A DNA stretch of 64,000 nt from Rhodeus uyekii (lineage: Eukaryota; Chordata; Actinopteri; Cypriniformes; Acheilognathidae), in the NCBI GenBank assembly GCA_037043235.1, contig JAWRVZ010000287.1, positions 524,933 to 588,932 on the forward strand. Reading direction: 5' to 3'. The notes below the pieces were generated by a model. That model made no database searches. It was not told where the DNA came from and worked only from the letters and a program-made list of their open reading frames with translations. A program made the translations under genes and the position numbers. This document shows positions 1 through 11,641 of the stretch, one piece after another. Numbering within the stretch: position 1 is the first letter of the stretch; each line of letters begins with the position of its first letter.

Positions 1-278
1 GGCAAATCCTGACTCCACATACCCTATCAAAGCCTAAACTGATGAGCACCTAATAAAAGAGCATTCCACTCCAGAACACCATGATCCTTATCTACTGTCT
101 CTACCTGAGTAGCAAGAGGCATACCCTGACTCCACATAGCCTATCAAAGCCTAAACTGATGAGCACCTAGTAGAAGAACATTTAACTCCAGAACATCAAG
201 ATCCTTATCCTCTGTCTCTCACTAAGTAGCGAGAGGTATCCACTGACTCCCTGTGGTCAAAGATTGACGCCAAACTGA

Positions 279-349
279 GCATTGGTGGTTCAATGGTAGA
301 ATTCTCGTTTGCCATGCGGGAGATCCGGGTCCGATTCCCGGCCAATGCA
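279..349 (+). tRNA. tRNA-Gly(GCC), copy 1
   Basis: The gene is 71 nt. The acceptor stem GCATTGG pairs with CCAATGC, the discriminator is A, and the anticodon loop TTGCCAT carries GCC. The D arm and T arm (CCGGG/CCCGG) fold normally. Compared with the standard vertebrate tRNA-Gly(GCC) as I remember it, G15 is A and C48 is T, which keeps the 15-48 Levitt pair. Position 55 is C rather than the near-universal U, so the B box reads GGTCCGATTCC. The first TTTT downstream is at 390-393, about 40 nt past the end. It is probably a Pol III gene, but the T-loop change leaves its function uncertain. Confidence 0.88.
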
Positions 350-1410
350 AAAAGTGTATACCAGATGTTGGGTCTTTAAAGATAAACCCTTTTACTTGTG
401 CTAACTCACCTTAATGATGGCGATTTTCACCAGGAATAATGAAAAGTGTCAACCAAAATGTAGCCTTAAAGGATGAGCACTTAGTAGAACAGCATTTACC
501 TGCAGAACACCATGATCCTTACCTACTGTCTCTACCTGAGTAGCAAGAGGCATACCCTGACTCCACATAACCTATCAAAGCCTAAACTGATGAGCACCTA
601 ATAAAAAGCCTTTGAATTCAGAACACCATGATCCTTACCTACTGTCTCTACCTGAGTAGCAAGAGGCATACCCTGACTCCACATAGCCTATCAAAGCCTA
701 AACTTATGAGCACCTAATAAAAGAGCATTTGAATTCAGAACACCATGATCCTTACCTACTGTCTCTACCTGAGTAGCAAGAGGCAAACCCTGACTCCACA
801 TAGCCTATCAAAGCCTAAACTGATGAGCACCTAATAAAAGAGCATTTGAATTCAGAACACCATGATCCTTACCTACTGTCTCTACCTGAGTAGCAAGAGG
901 CATACCCTGACTCCACAGAGCCTATCAAAGCCTAAACTGATGAGCACCTAATAAAAGAGCATTTGAATTCAGAACACCATGATCCTTACCTACTGTCTCT
1001 ACCTGAGTAGCAAGAGGCAAACCCTGACTCCACATAGCCTATCAAAGCCTAAACTGATGAGCACCTAATAAAAGAGCATTTGAATTCAGAACACCATGAT
1101 CCTTACCTACTGTCTCTACCTGAGTAGCAAGAGGCAAACCCTGACTCCACATAGCCTATCAAAGCCTAAACTGATGAGCACCTAATAAAAGAGCATTTGA
1201 ATTCAGAACACCATGATCCTTACCTACTGTCTCTACCTGAGTAGCAAGAGGCATACCCTGACTCCACATAGCCTATCAAAGCCTAAACTGACGAGCACCT
1301 AGTAGAAGAACATTTAACTCCAGAACATCAAGATCCTTATCCTCTGTCTCTCACTAAGTAGCGAGTGGTATCCCCTGACTCCCTGTGGTCAAAGATTGAC
1401 GCCAAACTGA

Positions 1411-1481
1411 GCATTGGTGGTTCAATGGTAGAATTCTCGTTTGCCATGCGGGAGATCGGGGTCTGATTCCCGGCCAATGCA
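1411..1481 (+). tRNA. tRNA-Gly(GCC), copy 2
   Basis: This copy has the same acceptor stem and GCC anticodon as copy 1. Its T arm is altered (CGGGGTCTGATT in place of CCGGGTCCGATT), which mispairs the first part of the T stem and weakens the B box. It is the most likely array member to be inactive. It keeps A15 and T48. Confidence 0.8.
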
Positions 1482-2541
1482 AAAAGTGTATACCAGATGT
1501 TGGGTCTTTAAAGATAAACCCTTTTACTTGTGCTAACTCACCTTAATGATGGCGATTTTCACCAGGAATAATGAATTGTGTCAACCAAAAAGTAGCCTTA
1601 AAGGATGAGCACTTGGTAGAATAGCTTTTAATTCCAGAACACCATGATCCTTACCTACTGTCTCTACCTGAGTAGCAAGAGGCAAACCCTGACTCCACAT
1701 AGCCTATCAAAGCCTAAACTAATGAGCACCTAATAAAAAAGCCTTTCACTCCAGAACACCATGATCCTTACCTACTGTCTCTACCTGAGTAGCAAGAGGC
1801 AAACCCTGACTCCACATAGCCTTTCAAAGCCTAAACTGATGAGCACCTAATAAAAGAACATTTGAATTCAGAACACCATGATCCTTACCTACTGTCTCTA
1901 CCTGAGTAGCAAGAGGCATACCCTGACTCCACATAACCTATCAAAGCCTAAACTGATGAGCACCTAATAAAAAGCCTTTGAATTCAGAACACCATGATCC
2001 TTACCTACTGTCTCTACCTGAGTAGCAAGAGGCATACCCTGACTCCACATAGCCTATCAAAGCCTAAACTTATGAGCACCTAATAAAAAAGCCTTCAATC
2101 CAGAACACCTTGATCCTTACCTACTGTCTCTACCTGAGTAGCAAGAGGCATACCCTGACTCCACATAGCCTATCAAAGCCTAAACTGATGAGCACCTAAT
2201 AAAAAAGCCTTTCACTCCAGAACACCATGATCCTTACCTACTGTCTCTACCTGAGTTGCAAGAGGCAAACCCTGACTCCACATAGCCTATTAAAGCCTAA
2301 ACTGATGAGCACCTAATAAAAGAGCATTTGAATTCAGAACACCATGATCCTTACCTACTGTCTCTACCTGAGTAGCAAGAGGCATACCCTGACTCCACAT
2401 AGCCTATCAAAGCCTAAACTGATGAGCACCTAGTAGAAGAACATTTAACTCCAGAACATCAAGATCCTTATCCTCTGTCTCTCACTAAGTAGCGAGAGGT
2501 ATCCCCTGACTCCCTGTGGTCAAAGATTGACGCCAAACTGA

Positions 2542-2612
2542 GCATTGGTGGTTCAATGGTAGAATTCTCGTTTGCCATGCGGGAGATCCGGGTCCGATTC
2601 CCGGCCAATGCA
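2542..2612 (+). tRNA. tRNA-Gly(GCC), copy 3
   Basis: The 71-nt sequence is identical to copy 1, including A15/T48 and C55, with intact acceptor, anticodon and T stems. The same unusual ~40-nt gap precedes the first T run downstream. Confidence 0.88.
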
Positions 2613-3438
2613 AAAAGTGTATACCAGATGTTGGGTCTTTAAAGATAAACCCTTTTACTTGTGCTAACTCACCGTAATGATGGCGATTTTCACCAGGAAT
2701 AATGAAAAGTGTCAACCAAAACGTAGCCTTAAAGCATGAGCACTTAGTAGAACAGCATTTAACTGCAGAACACCATGATCCTTACCTACTGTCTCTACCT
2801 GAGTAGCAAGAGGCATACCCTGACTCCACATAACCTATCAAAGCCTAAACTGATGAGCACCTAATAAAAAGCCTTTGAATTCAGAACACCATGATCCTTA
2901 CCTACTGTCTCTACCTGAGTAGCAAGAGGCATACCCTGACTCCACATAGCCTATCAAAGCCTAAACTTATGAGCACCTAATAAAAAAGCCTTCAATCCAG
3001 AACACCTTGATCCTTACCTACTGTCTCTACCTGAGTAGCAAGAGGCAAACCCTGACTCCACATAGCCTATCAAAGCCTAAACTGATGAGCACCTAATAAA
3101 AGAGCATTTGAATTCAGAACACCATGATCCTAACCTACTGTCTCTACCTGAGTAGCAAGAGGCAAACCCTGACTCCACATAGCCTATCAAAGCCTAAACT
3201 GATGAGCACCTAATAAAAGAGCATTTGAATTCAGAACACCATGATCCTTACCTACTGTCTCTACCTGAGTAGCGAGAGGCATACCCTGACTCCACATAGC
3301 CTATCAAAGCCTAAACTGATGAGCACCTAGTAGAAGAACATTTAACTCCAGAACATCAAGATCCTTATCCTCTGTCTCTCACTAAGTAGCGAGAGGTATC
3401 CCCTGACTCCCTGTGGTCAAAGATTGACGCCAAACTGA

Positions 3439-3509
3439 GCATTGGTGGTTCAATGGTAGAATTCTTGTTTGCCATGCGAGAGATCCGGGTCCGATTCCCG
3501 GCCAATGCA
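3439..3509 (+). tRNA. tRNA-Gly(GCC), copy 4
   Basis: This copy differs from copy 1 by C-to-T and G-to-A in the anticodon stem (ATTCTTG and GCGAGAG). Together these give a T-A pair in place of a T-G wobble and a T-G in place of a C-G, so the stem still closes. The anticodon remains GCC. Confidence 0.85.
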
Positions 3510-4336
3510 AAAAGTGTATACCAGAAGTTGGATCTTTAAAGATAAACCCTTTTACTTGTGCTAACTCACCTTAATGATGGCGATTTTCACCAGGAATAAT
3601 GAATTGTGTTAACCAAAACCTAGCCTTAAAGGATGAGCACTTGGTAGAACAGCATTTAACTCCAGAACACAATGATCCTTACCTACTGTCTCTACCTGAG
3701 TAGCAAGAGGCAAACCCTGACTCCACATAGCCTATCAAAGCCTAAAATGATGAGCACCTACTAAAAAAGCCTTTGAAATCAGAACACCATGATCCTTACC
3801 TACTGTCTCTACCTGAGTAGCAAGAGGCATACCCTGACTCCATATAGCCTATCAAAGCCTAAACTTATGAGCACCTAATAAAAAAGCCTTCAATCCAGAA
3901 CACCTTGATCCTTACCTACTGTCTCTACCTGAGTAGCAAGAGGCAAACCCTGACTCCACATAGCCTATCAAAGCCTAAACTGATGAGCACCTAATAAAAG
4001 AGCATTTGAATTCAGAACACCATGATCCTTATCTACTGTCTCTACCTGAGTAGCAAGAGGCAAACCCTGACTCCACATAGCCTATCAAAGCCTAAACTGA
4101 TGAGCACCTAATAAAAGAGCATTTGAATTCAGAACACCATGATCCTTACCTACTGTCTCTACCTGAGTAGCAAGAGGCATACCCTGACTCCACATAGCCT
4201 ATCAAAGCCTAAACTGATGAGCACCTAGTAGAAGAACATTTAACTCCAGAACATCAAGATCCTTATCCTCTGTCTCTCACTAAGTAGCGAGAGGTATCCC
4301 CTGACTCCCTGTGGTCAAAGATTGACGCCAAACTGA

Positions 4337-4407
4337 GCATTTGTGGTTCAATGGTAGAATTCTCGTTTGCCATGCGGGAGATCCGGGTCCGATTCCCGGC
4401 CAATGCA
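4337..4407 (+). tRNA. tRNA-Gly(GCC), copy 5
   Basis: The acceptor strand reads GCATTTG, so position 6 no longer pairs with its partner in CCAATGC. The rest matches copy 1. It may be partly impaired. Confidence 0.82.
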
Positions 4408-5001
4408 AAAAGTGTATACCAGAAGTTGGGTCTTTAAAGATAAACCCTTTTACTTGTGCTAACTCACCTTAATGATGGCGATTTTCACCAGGAATAATGA
4501 ATTGTGTCAACCAAAAAGTAGCCTTAAAGGATGAGCACTTGGTAGAATAGCTTTTAATTCCAGAACACCATGATCCTTACCTACTGTCTCTACCTGAGTA
4601 GCAAGAGGCATACCCTGACTCCACATAGCCTATCAAAGCCTAAACTGATGAGCACCTAATAAAAAAGCCTTTCACTCCAGAACACCATGATCCTTACCTA
4701 CTGTCTCTACCTGAGTAGCAAGAGGCAAACCCTGACTCCACATAGCCTTTCAAAGCCTAAACTGATGAGCACCTAATAAAAGAGCATTTGAATTCAGAAC
4801 ACCATGATCCTTACCTACTGTCTCTACCTGAGTAGCAAGAAGCATACCCTGCCTCCACATAGCCTATCAAAGCCTAAACTGATGAGCACCTAGTAGAAGA
4901 ACATTTAACTCCAGAACATCAAGATCCTTATCCTCTGTCTCTCACTAAGTAGCGAGAGGTATCCCCTGACTCCCTGTGGTCAAAGATTAACGCCAAACTG
5001 A

Positions 5002-5072
5002 CCATTGGTGGTTCAATGGTAGAATTCTCGTTTGCCATGCGGGAGATCCGGGTCCGATTCCCGGCCAATGCA
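5002..5072 (+). tRNA. tRNA-Gly(GCC), copy 6
   Basis: Position 1 is C rather than G (CCATTGG), which breaks the terminal acceptor pair with the final C of CCAATGC. The remainder equals copy 1. Loss of G1 would probably hamper 5' processing or charging. Confidence 0.8.
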
Positions 5073-5896
5073 AAAAGTGTATACCAGAAGTTGGATCTTT
5101 AAAGATAAACCCTTTTACTTGTGCTAACTCACCTTAATGATGGCGATTTTCACCAGGAATAATGAATTGTCAACCAAAACGTAGCCTTAAAGGATGAGCA
5201 CTTAGTAGAACAGCATTTAACTCCAGAACACCATGATCCTTACCTACTGTCTCTACCTGAGTAGCAAGAGGCATACCCTGACTCCACATAACCTATCAAA
5301 GCCTAAACTGATGAGCACCTAATAAAAAGCCTTTGAATTCAGAACACCATGATCCTTACCTACTGTCTCTACCTGAGTAGCAAGAGGCATACCCTGACTC
5401 CACATAGCCTATCAAAGCCTAAACTTATGAGCACCTAATAAAAAAGCCTTCAATCCAGAACACCTTGATCCTTACCTACTGTCTCTACCTGAGTAGCAAG
5501 AGGCATACCCTGACTCCACATAGCCTATCAAAGCCTAAACTGATGAGCACCTAATAAAAAAGCCTTTCACTCCAGAACACCATGATCCTTACCTACTGTC
5601 TCTACCTGAGTTGCAAGAGGCAAACCCTGACTCCACATAGCCTATTAAAGCCTAAACTGATGAGCACCTAATAAAAGAGCATTTGAATTCAGAACACCAT
5701 GATCCTTACCTACTGTCTCTACCTGAGTAGCAAGAGGCATACCCTGACTCCACATAGCCTATCAAAGCCTAAACTGATGAGCACCTAGTAGAAGAACATT
5801 TAACTCCAGAACATCAAGATCCTTATCCTCTGTCTCTCACTAAGTAGCGAGAGGTATCCCCTGACTCCCTGTGGTCAAAGATTGACGCCAAACTGA

Positions 5897-5967
5897 GCAT
5901 TGGTGGTTCAATGGTAGAATTCTCGTTTGCCATGCGGGAGATCCGGGTCCGATTCCCGGCCAATGCA
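5897..5967 (+). tRNA. tRNA-Gly(GCC), copy 7
   Basis: The sequence is identical to copy 1 in all stems, the anticodon and the C55 variant. It lies in the same spacer context, followed by the extended trailer and a distant T run. Confidence 0.88.
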
Positions 5968-6793
5968 AAAAGTGTATACCAGATGTTGGGTCTTTAAAGA
6001 TAAACCCTTTTACTTGTGCTAACTCACCTTAATGATGGCGATTTTCACCAGGAATAATGAAAAGTGTCAACCAAAACGTAGCCTTAAAGGATGAGCACTT
6101 AGTAGAACAGCATTTAACTGCAGAACACCATGATCCTTACCTACTGTCTCTACCTGAGTACCAAGAGGCATACCCTGACTCCACATAACCTATCAAAGCC
6201 TAAACTGATGAGCACCTAATAAAAAGCCTTTGAATTCAGAACACCATGATCCTTACCTACTGTCTCTACCTGAGTAGCAAGAGGCATACCCTGACTCCAC
6301 ATAGCCTATCAAAGCCTAAACTTATGAGCACCTAATAAAAAAGCCTTCAATCCAGAACACCTTGATCCTTACCTACTGTCTCTACCTGAGTAGCAAGAGG
6401 CATACCCTGACTCCACATAGCCTATCAAAGCCTAAACTGATGAGCACCTAATAAAAAAGCCTTTCACTCCAGAACACCATGATCCTTACCTACTGTCTCT
6501 ACCTGAGTTGCAAGAGGCAAACCCTGACTCCACATAGCCTATTAAAGCCTAAACTGATGAGCACCTAATAAAAGAGCATTTGAATTCAGAACACCATGAT
6601 CCTTACCTACTGTCTCTACCTGAGTAGCAAGAGGCATACCCTGACTCCACATAGCCTATCAAAGCCTAAACTGATGAGCACCTAGTAGAAGAACATTTAA
6701 CTCCAGAACATCAAGATCCTTATCCTCTGTCTCTCACTAAGTAGCGAGAGGTATCCCCTGACTCCCTGTGGTCAAAGATTGACGCCAAACTGA

Positions 6794-6864
6794 GCATTGG
6801 TGGTTCAATGGTAGAATTCTCGTTTGCCATGCGGGAGATCCGGGTCCGATTCCCGGCCAATGCA
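6794..6864 (+). tRNA. tRNA-Gly(GCC), copy 8
   Basis: The sequence is identical to copy 1. It is the last tRNA-Gly before the array gives way, after a few more 117-bp spacer units, to the tRNA-Val array near 7391. Confidence 0.88.
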
Positions 6865-7510
6865 AAAAGTGTATACCAGATGTTGGGTCTTTAAAGATAA
6901 ACCCTTTTACTTGTGCTAACTCACCTTAATGATGGCGATTTTCACCAGGAATAATGAAAAGTGTCAACCAAAACGTAGCCTTAAAGGATGAGCACTTAGT
7001 AGAACAGCATTTAACTGCAGAACACCATGATCCTTACCTACTGTCTCTACCTGAGTACCAAGTGGCATACCCTGACTCCACATAACCTATCAAAGCCTAA
7101 ACTGATGAGCACCTCATAAAAAGCCTTTGAATTCAGAACACCATGATCCTTACCTACTGTCTCTACCTGAGTAGCAAGAGGCATACCCTGACTCCACATA
7201 GCCTATCAAAGCCTAAACTTATGAGCACCTAATAAAAAAGCCTTCAATCCAGAACACCTTGATCCTTACCTACTGTCTCTACCTGAGTAGCAAGAGGAAA
7301 ACCCTGACTCCACATAGCCTATCAAAGCCTAAACTGATGAGCACCTAATAAATGAGCACCTAATAAAAAACCCAGAACTCCATGATCCTATCATATTTGG
7401 GAAACTTGAGATTAAATGCAGAGTGAACTTTTCCGGTCTATGCTTGTTGAAAAACAGCCGAAACGGCAGACTGCTCAGAGCTTATTAAACGGTGACCAAG
7501 GGCTGTTTTT

Positions 7511-7543
7511 AGGCGAACGTGACGACCAGTAGACTACAGAAAT
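7511..7543 (-). pseudogene. tRNA-Val 5'-half relic, unit 1
   Basis: Read on the - strand, this 33-nt stretch aligns with the 5' half of the neighbouring tRNA-Val through D arm and anticodon stem (shared CACGTTCGCC and TTTCTGTAGT), but with several substitutions and no 3' half. It occupies in one half-unit the position the live tRNA has in the other, so it is a decayed duplicate. Confidence 0.7.
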
Positions 7544-7681
7544 TTCAAGATGTGTTCCGTTCGCTTTTTCGAAAGAAAGGCTTATTCCATAATATCCTCT
7601 GCGGCCAGAGTGACCCATCTTTGTACATTCCAAAAACATGCTAATTTAAGCAAGTACAGTGACAACCAAACCACTTGATAT

Positions 7682-7714
7682 GGGCTGAGTTTTGAACTTT
7701 GGACCTTCGTTGCA
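7682..7714 (-). pseudogene. tRNA T-arm-like relic, unit 1
   Basis: The stretch with TTTTGAACTTTGGACCTTCG resembles the tRNA-Val T arm and variable region (TTTCGAACTGGGGACCTTTCG) but has lost T-stem pairing. A second related stretch lies at 8250-8285 (AATTTTAAACTTTGGTCC). Both recur in every unit. They are probably older decayed tRNA copies, though the match is weaker than for the 5'-half relic. Confidence 0.45.
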
Positions 7715-7998
7715 TAAAGGGAACTTTGTAACCGCTAAGTTTAGGAAAGTTGAGATTCAGTGTGATCTTTTTCTGGTCTATGCTTGCTGAAAAGCAACCA
7801 AATCGATAAACTGCTCAGTGGTCATAAAATAGGAAAATAGTGGCAAAGCAACCATTTTTACAGACTCTGCAGGAAACCTCACTGTATGTTTTACTTTTGT
7901 GCAGTATCGAAGAGTTTAGAGCGCAAATTGGCCTGAAAGTGTGCTGACGTGCTCAGTAGATGTCGACTTATTGAAGGTTTTTTGCTAAAAGAAACCAT

Positions 7999-8071
7999 TG
8001 TTTCTGCCCAGTTTCGAACTGGGGACCTTTCGCGTGTGAGGCGAACGTGATAGCCACTACACTACAGAAAC
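7999..8071 (-). tRNA. tRNA-Val(CAC), copy 1
   Basis: The gene is 73 nt on the - strand. GTTTCTG pairs with CAGAAAC, the discriminator is A, the anticodon loop is CTCACAC with anticodon CAC, and the T loop is the canonical TTCGAAA. Relative to the common vertebrate tRNA-Val(CAC) as I recall it, acceptor pair 6-67 and a T-stem pair have both changed in a compensating way (C-G to T-A and G-C to A-T). A TTTT run lies about 10 nt downstream on the - strand, a normal Pol III terminator. It looks functional. Confidence 0.93.
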
Positions 8072-8418
8072 CTGTTTCCTCTTCAAAAAGGCGTAAAAAA
8101 TCGTAAAAAAAGAGAGAGCCAAGTACTCCATGTGTACAGGTCCTCAGTATGCAGGTCTTTGCCAAGTTCAATCGTGAGGCCTTTGTAGCATGGACATACA
8201 CATACAAGAGATCCATTTAAGCATACACGGTAAAACCACTCCACTTGATCCAGCTGAATTTTAAACTTTGGTCCTTTCGTTGCGGAAATTTGTAACTGCA
8301 TTATTTGGGAAACTTGAGATTAAATGCAGAGTGAACTTTTCCGGTCTATGCTTGTTGAAAAACAGCCGAAACGGCAGACTGCTCAGAGCTTATTAAACGG
8401 TGACCAAGGGCTGTTTTT

Positions 8419-8451
8419 AGGCGAACGTGACGACCAGTAGACTACAGAAAT
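8419..8451 (-). pseudogene. tRNA-Val 5'-half relic, unit 2
   Basis: The sequence is identical to the relic in unit 1, sitting between live copies 1 and 2. Confidence 0.68.
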
Positions 8452-8905
8452 TTCAAGATGTGTTCCGTTCGCTTTTTCGAAAGAAAGGCTTATTCCATAA
8501 TATCCTCTGCGGCCAGAGTGACCCATCTTTGTACATTCCAAAAACATGCTAATTTAAGCAAGTACAGTGACAACCAAACCACTTGATATGGGCTGAGTTT
8601 TGAACTTTGGACCTTCGTTGCATAAAGGGAACTTTGTAACCGCTAAGTTTAGGAAAGTTGAGATTCAGTGTGATCTTTTCTGGTCTATGCTTGCTGAAAA
8701 GCAACCAAATCGATAAACTGCTCAGTGCTCATAAAATAGGAAAATAGTGGCAAAGCAACCATTTTTACAGACTCTGCAGGAAACCTCACTGTATGTTTTA
8801 CTTTTGTGCTGTATCGAAGAGTTTAGAGCGCAAATTGGCCTGAAAGTGTGCTGACGTGCTCAGTAGATGTCGACTTATTGAAGGTTTTTTGCTAAAAGAA
8901 ACCAT

Positions 8906-8978
8906 TGTTTCTGCCCAGTTTCGAACTGGGGACCTTTCGCGTGTGAGGCGAACGTGATAGCCACTACACTACAGAAAC
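8906..8978 (-). tRNA. tRNA-Val(CAC), copy 2
   Basis: The sequence is identical to copy 1, with the same close downstream T run on the - strand. Confidence 0.93.
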
Positions 8979-9325
8979 CTGTTTCCTCTTCAAAAAGGCG
9001 TAAAAAATCGTAAAAAAAGAGAGAGCCAAGTACTCCATGTGTACAGGTCCTCAGTATGCAGGTCTTTGCCAAGTTCAATCGTGAGGCCTTTGTAGCATGG
9101 ACATACACATACAAGAGATCCATTTAAGCATACACGGTAAAACCACTCCACTTGATCCAGCTGAATTTTAAACTTTGGTCCTTTCGTTGCGGAAATTTGT
9201 AACTGCATTATTTGGGAAACTTGAGATTAAATGCAGAGTGAACTTTTCCGGTCTATGCTTGTTGAAAAACAGCCAAAACGGCAGACTGCTCAGAGCTTAT
9301 TAAACGGTGACCAAGGGCTGTTTTT

Positions 9326-9358
9326 AGGCGAACGTGACGACCAGTAGACTACAGAAAT
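9326..9358 (-). pseudogene. tRNA-Val 5'-half relic, unit 3
   Basis: Same relic as in unit 1. The flanking sequence differs slightly (CAAGACGTG rather than CAAGATGTG). Confidence 0.68.
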
Positions 9359-9805
9359 TTCAAGACGTGTTCCTTTCGCTTTTTCGAAAGAAAGGTTTAT
9401 TCCATAATATGGCCAGAGTGACCCATCTTTGTACATTCCAAAAACATGGTAATTTAAGCAAGTACAGTGACAACCAAACCACTTGATATGGGCTGAGTTT
9501 TGAACTTTGGACCTTCGTTGCATAAAGGGAACTTTGTAACCGCTAAGTTTAGGAAAGTTGAGATTCAGTGTGATCTTTTCTGGTCTATGCTTGCTGAAAA
9601 GCAACCAAATCGATAAACTGCTCAGTCGTCATAAAATAGGAAAATAGTGGCAAAGCAACCATTTTTACAGACTCTGCAGGAAACCTCACTGTATGTTTTA
9701 CTTTTGTGCTGTATCGAAGAGTTTAGAGAGCAAATTGGCCTGAAAGTGTGCTGACGTGCTCAGTAGATGTCGACTTATTGAAGGTTTTTTGCTAAAAGAA
9801 ACCAT

Positions 9806-9878
9806 TGTTTCTGCCCAGTTTCGAACTGGGGACCTTTCGCGTGTGAGGCGAACGTGATAGCCACTACACTACAGAAAC
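9806..9878 (-). tRNA. tRNA-Val(CAC), copy 3
   Basis: The sequence is identical to copy 1. All stems pair and the T loop is canonical. Confidence 0.93.
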
Positions 9879-10225
9879 CTGTTTCCTCTTCAAAAAGGCG
9901 TAAAAAATCGTAAAAAAAGAGAGAAACAAGTACTCCATGTGTACAGGTCCTCAGTATGCAGGTCTTTGCCAAGTTCAATCGTGAGGCCTTTGTAGCATGG
10001 ACATACACATACAAGAGACCCATTTAAGCATACACGGTAAAACCACTCCACTTGATCCAGCAGAATTTTAAACTTTGGTCCTTTTGTTGCGGAAATTTGT
10101 AACTGCATTATTTGGGAAACTTGAGATTAAATGCAGAGTGAACTTTTCCGGTCTATGCTTGTTGAAAAACAGCCGAAACGGCAGACTGCTCAGAGCTTAT
10201 TAAACGGTGACCAAGGGCTGTTTTT

Positions 10226-10258
10226 AGGCGAACGTGACGACCAGTAGACTACAGAAAT
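10226..10258 (-). pseudogene. tRNA-Val 5'-half relic, unit 4
   Basis: The sequence is identical to the relic in unit 1. Confidence 0.68.
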
Positions 10259-10712
10259 TTCAAGATGTGTTCCGTTCGCTTTTTCGAAAGAAAGGCTTAT
10301 TCCATAATATCCTCTGCGGCCAGAGTGACCCATCTTTGTACATTCCAAAAACATGCTAATTTAAGCAAGTACAGTGACAACTAAACCACTTGATATGGGC
10401 TGAGTTTTGAACTTTGGACCTTCGTTGCATAAAGGGAACTTTGTAACCGCTAAGTTTAGGAAAGTTGAGATTCAGTGTGATCTTTTCTGGTCTATGCTTG
10501 CTGAAAAGCAACCAAATCGATAAACTGCTCAGTGGTCATAAAATAGGAAAATAGTGGCAAAGCAACCATTTTTACAGACTCTGCAGGAAACCTCACTGTA
10601 TGTTTTACTTTTGTGCTGTATCGAAGAGTTTAGAGCGCAAATTGGCCTGAAAGTGTGCTGACGTGCTCAGTAGATGTCGACTTATTGAAGGTTTTTTGCT
10701 AAAAGAAACCAT

Positions 10713-10785
10713 TGTTTCTGCCCAGTTTCGAACTGGGGACCTTTCGCGTGTGAGGCGAACGTGATAGCCACTACACTACAGAAAC
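10713..10785 (-). tRNA. tRNA-Val(CAC), copy 4
   Basis: The sequence is identical to copy 1, in the same unit context. Confidence 0.93.
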
Positions 10786-11080
10786 CTGTTTCCTCTTCAA
10801 AAAGGCGTAAAAAATCGTAAAAAAAGAGAGAGCCAAGTACTCCATGTGTACAGGTCCTCAGTATGCAGGTCTTTGCCAGGTTCAATCGTGAGGCCTTTGT
10901 AGCATGGACATACACATACAAGAGACCCATTTAAGCATACACGGTAAAACCACTCCACTTGATCCAGCTGAATTTTTAACTTTGGTCCTTTCGTTGCGGA
11001 AATTTGTCTATGCTTGTTGAAAAACAGCCGAAACGGCAGACTGCTCAGAGCTTATTAAACGGTGACCAAGGGCTGTTTTT

Positions 11081-11113
11081 AGGCGAACGTGACGACCAGT
11101 AGACTACAGAAAT
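11081..11113 (-). pseudogene. tRNA-Val 5'-half relic, unit 5
   Basis: The sequence is identical to the relic in unit 1. It lies in the shortened ~856-bp unit type. Confidence 0.68.
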
Positions 11114-11568
11114 TTCAAGATGTGTTCCTTTATCTTCTTCGAAAGAAAGGCTTATTCCATAATATCCTCTGCGGCCAGAGTGACCCATCTTTGTACATTC
11201 CAAAAACATGCTAATTTAAGCAAGTACAGTGACAACCAAACCACTTGATATGGGCTGAGTTTTGAACTTTGGACCTTCGTTTCATAAAGGGAACTTTGTA
11301 ACCGCTAAGTTTAGGAAAGTTGAGATTCAGTGTGATCTTTTCTGGTCTATGCTTGCTGAAAAGCAACCAAATCGATAAACTGCTCAGTGCTCATAAAATA
11401 GGAAAATAGTGGCAAAGCAACCATTTTTACAGACTCTGCAGGAAACCTCACTGTATGTTTTACTTTTGTGCTGTATCGAAGAGTTTAGAGCGCAAATTGG
11501 CCTGAAAGTGTGCTGACGTGCTCAGTAGATGTCGACTTATTGAAGGTTTTTTGCTAAAAGAACCCCAT

Positions 11569-11641
11569 TGTTTCTGCCCAGTTTCGAACTGGGGACCTTT
11601 CGCGTGTGAGGCGAACGTGATAGCCACTACACTACAGAAAC
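11569..11641 (-). tRNA. tRNA-Val(CAC), copy 5
   Basis: The gene body is identical to copy 1. The flanks differ slightly: there is an extra CC on the 3' side and one C fewer upstream, and the terminator run is still close. Confidence 0.92.

Larger units (their letters stand above)
1..7391. repeat. tRNA-Gly array with ~117-bp spacer satellite
   Basis: The stretch consists of tandem copies of a ~117-bp unit (shared cores such as ATGATCCTTACCTACTGTC and CTGATGAGCACCTAATAAAA), interrupted eight times by a ~300-bp segment holding one tRNA-Gly gene. A divergent spacer variant (ATCAAGATCCTTATCCTC) always precedes the tRNA segment. tRNA starts are spaced 1132, 1131, 897, 898, 665, 895 and 897 bp apart, which is 665 bp plus zero, two or four extra 117-bp units. 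This suggests unequal exchange between spacer repeats. I see no protein gene. The array stops near 7391, where tRNA-Val array sequence begins abruptly. Confidence 0.9.

Noticed and set aside
1..7391. 117-bp spacer repeats as box C/D snoRNAs (CTGATGA and CTGAG ~75 nt apart) or hammerhead ribozymes (CTGATGAG).
   Set aside because: The bases next to the C- and D-like boxes do not form an adjoining terminal stem, and no GAAA half-core with flanking stems follows CTGATGAG. The motifs look coincidental in a satellite.
1..7391. Regularly spaced repeats suggesting a CRISPR array.
   Set aside because: Units are ~117-bp head-to-tail satellites without unique spacers, next to eukaryotic tRNA genes and fish LINEs.
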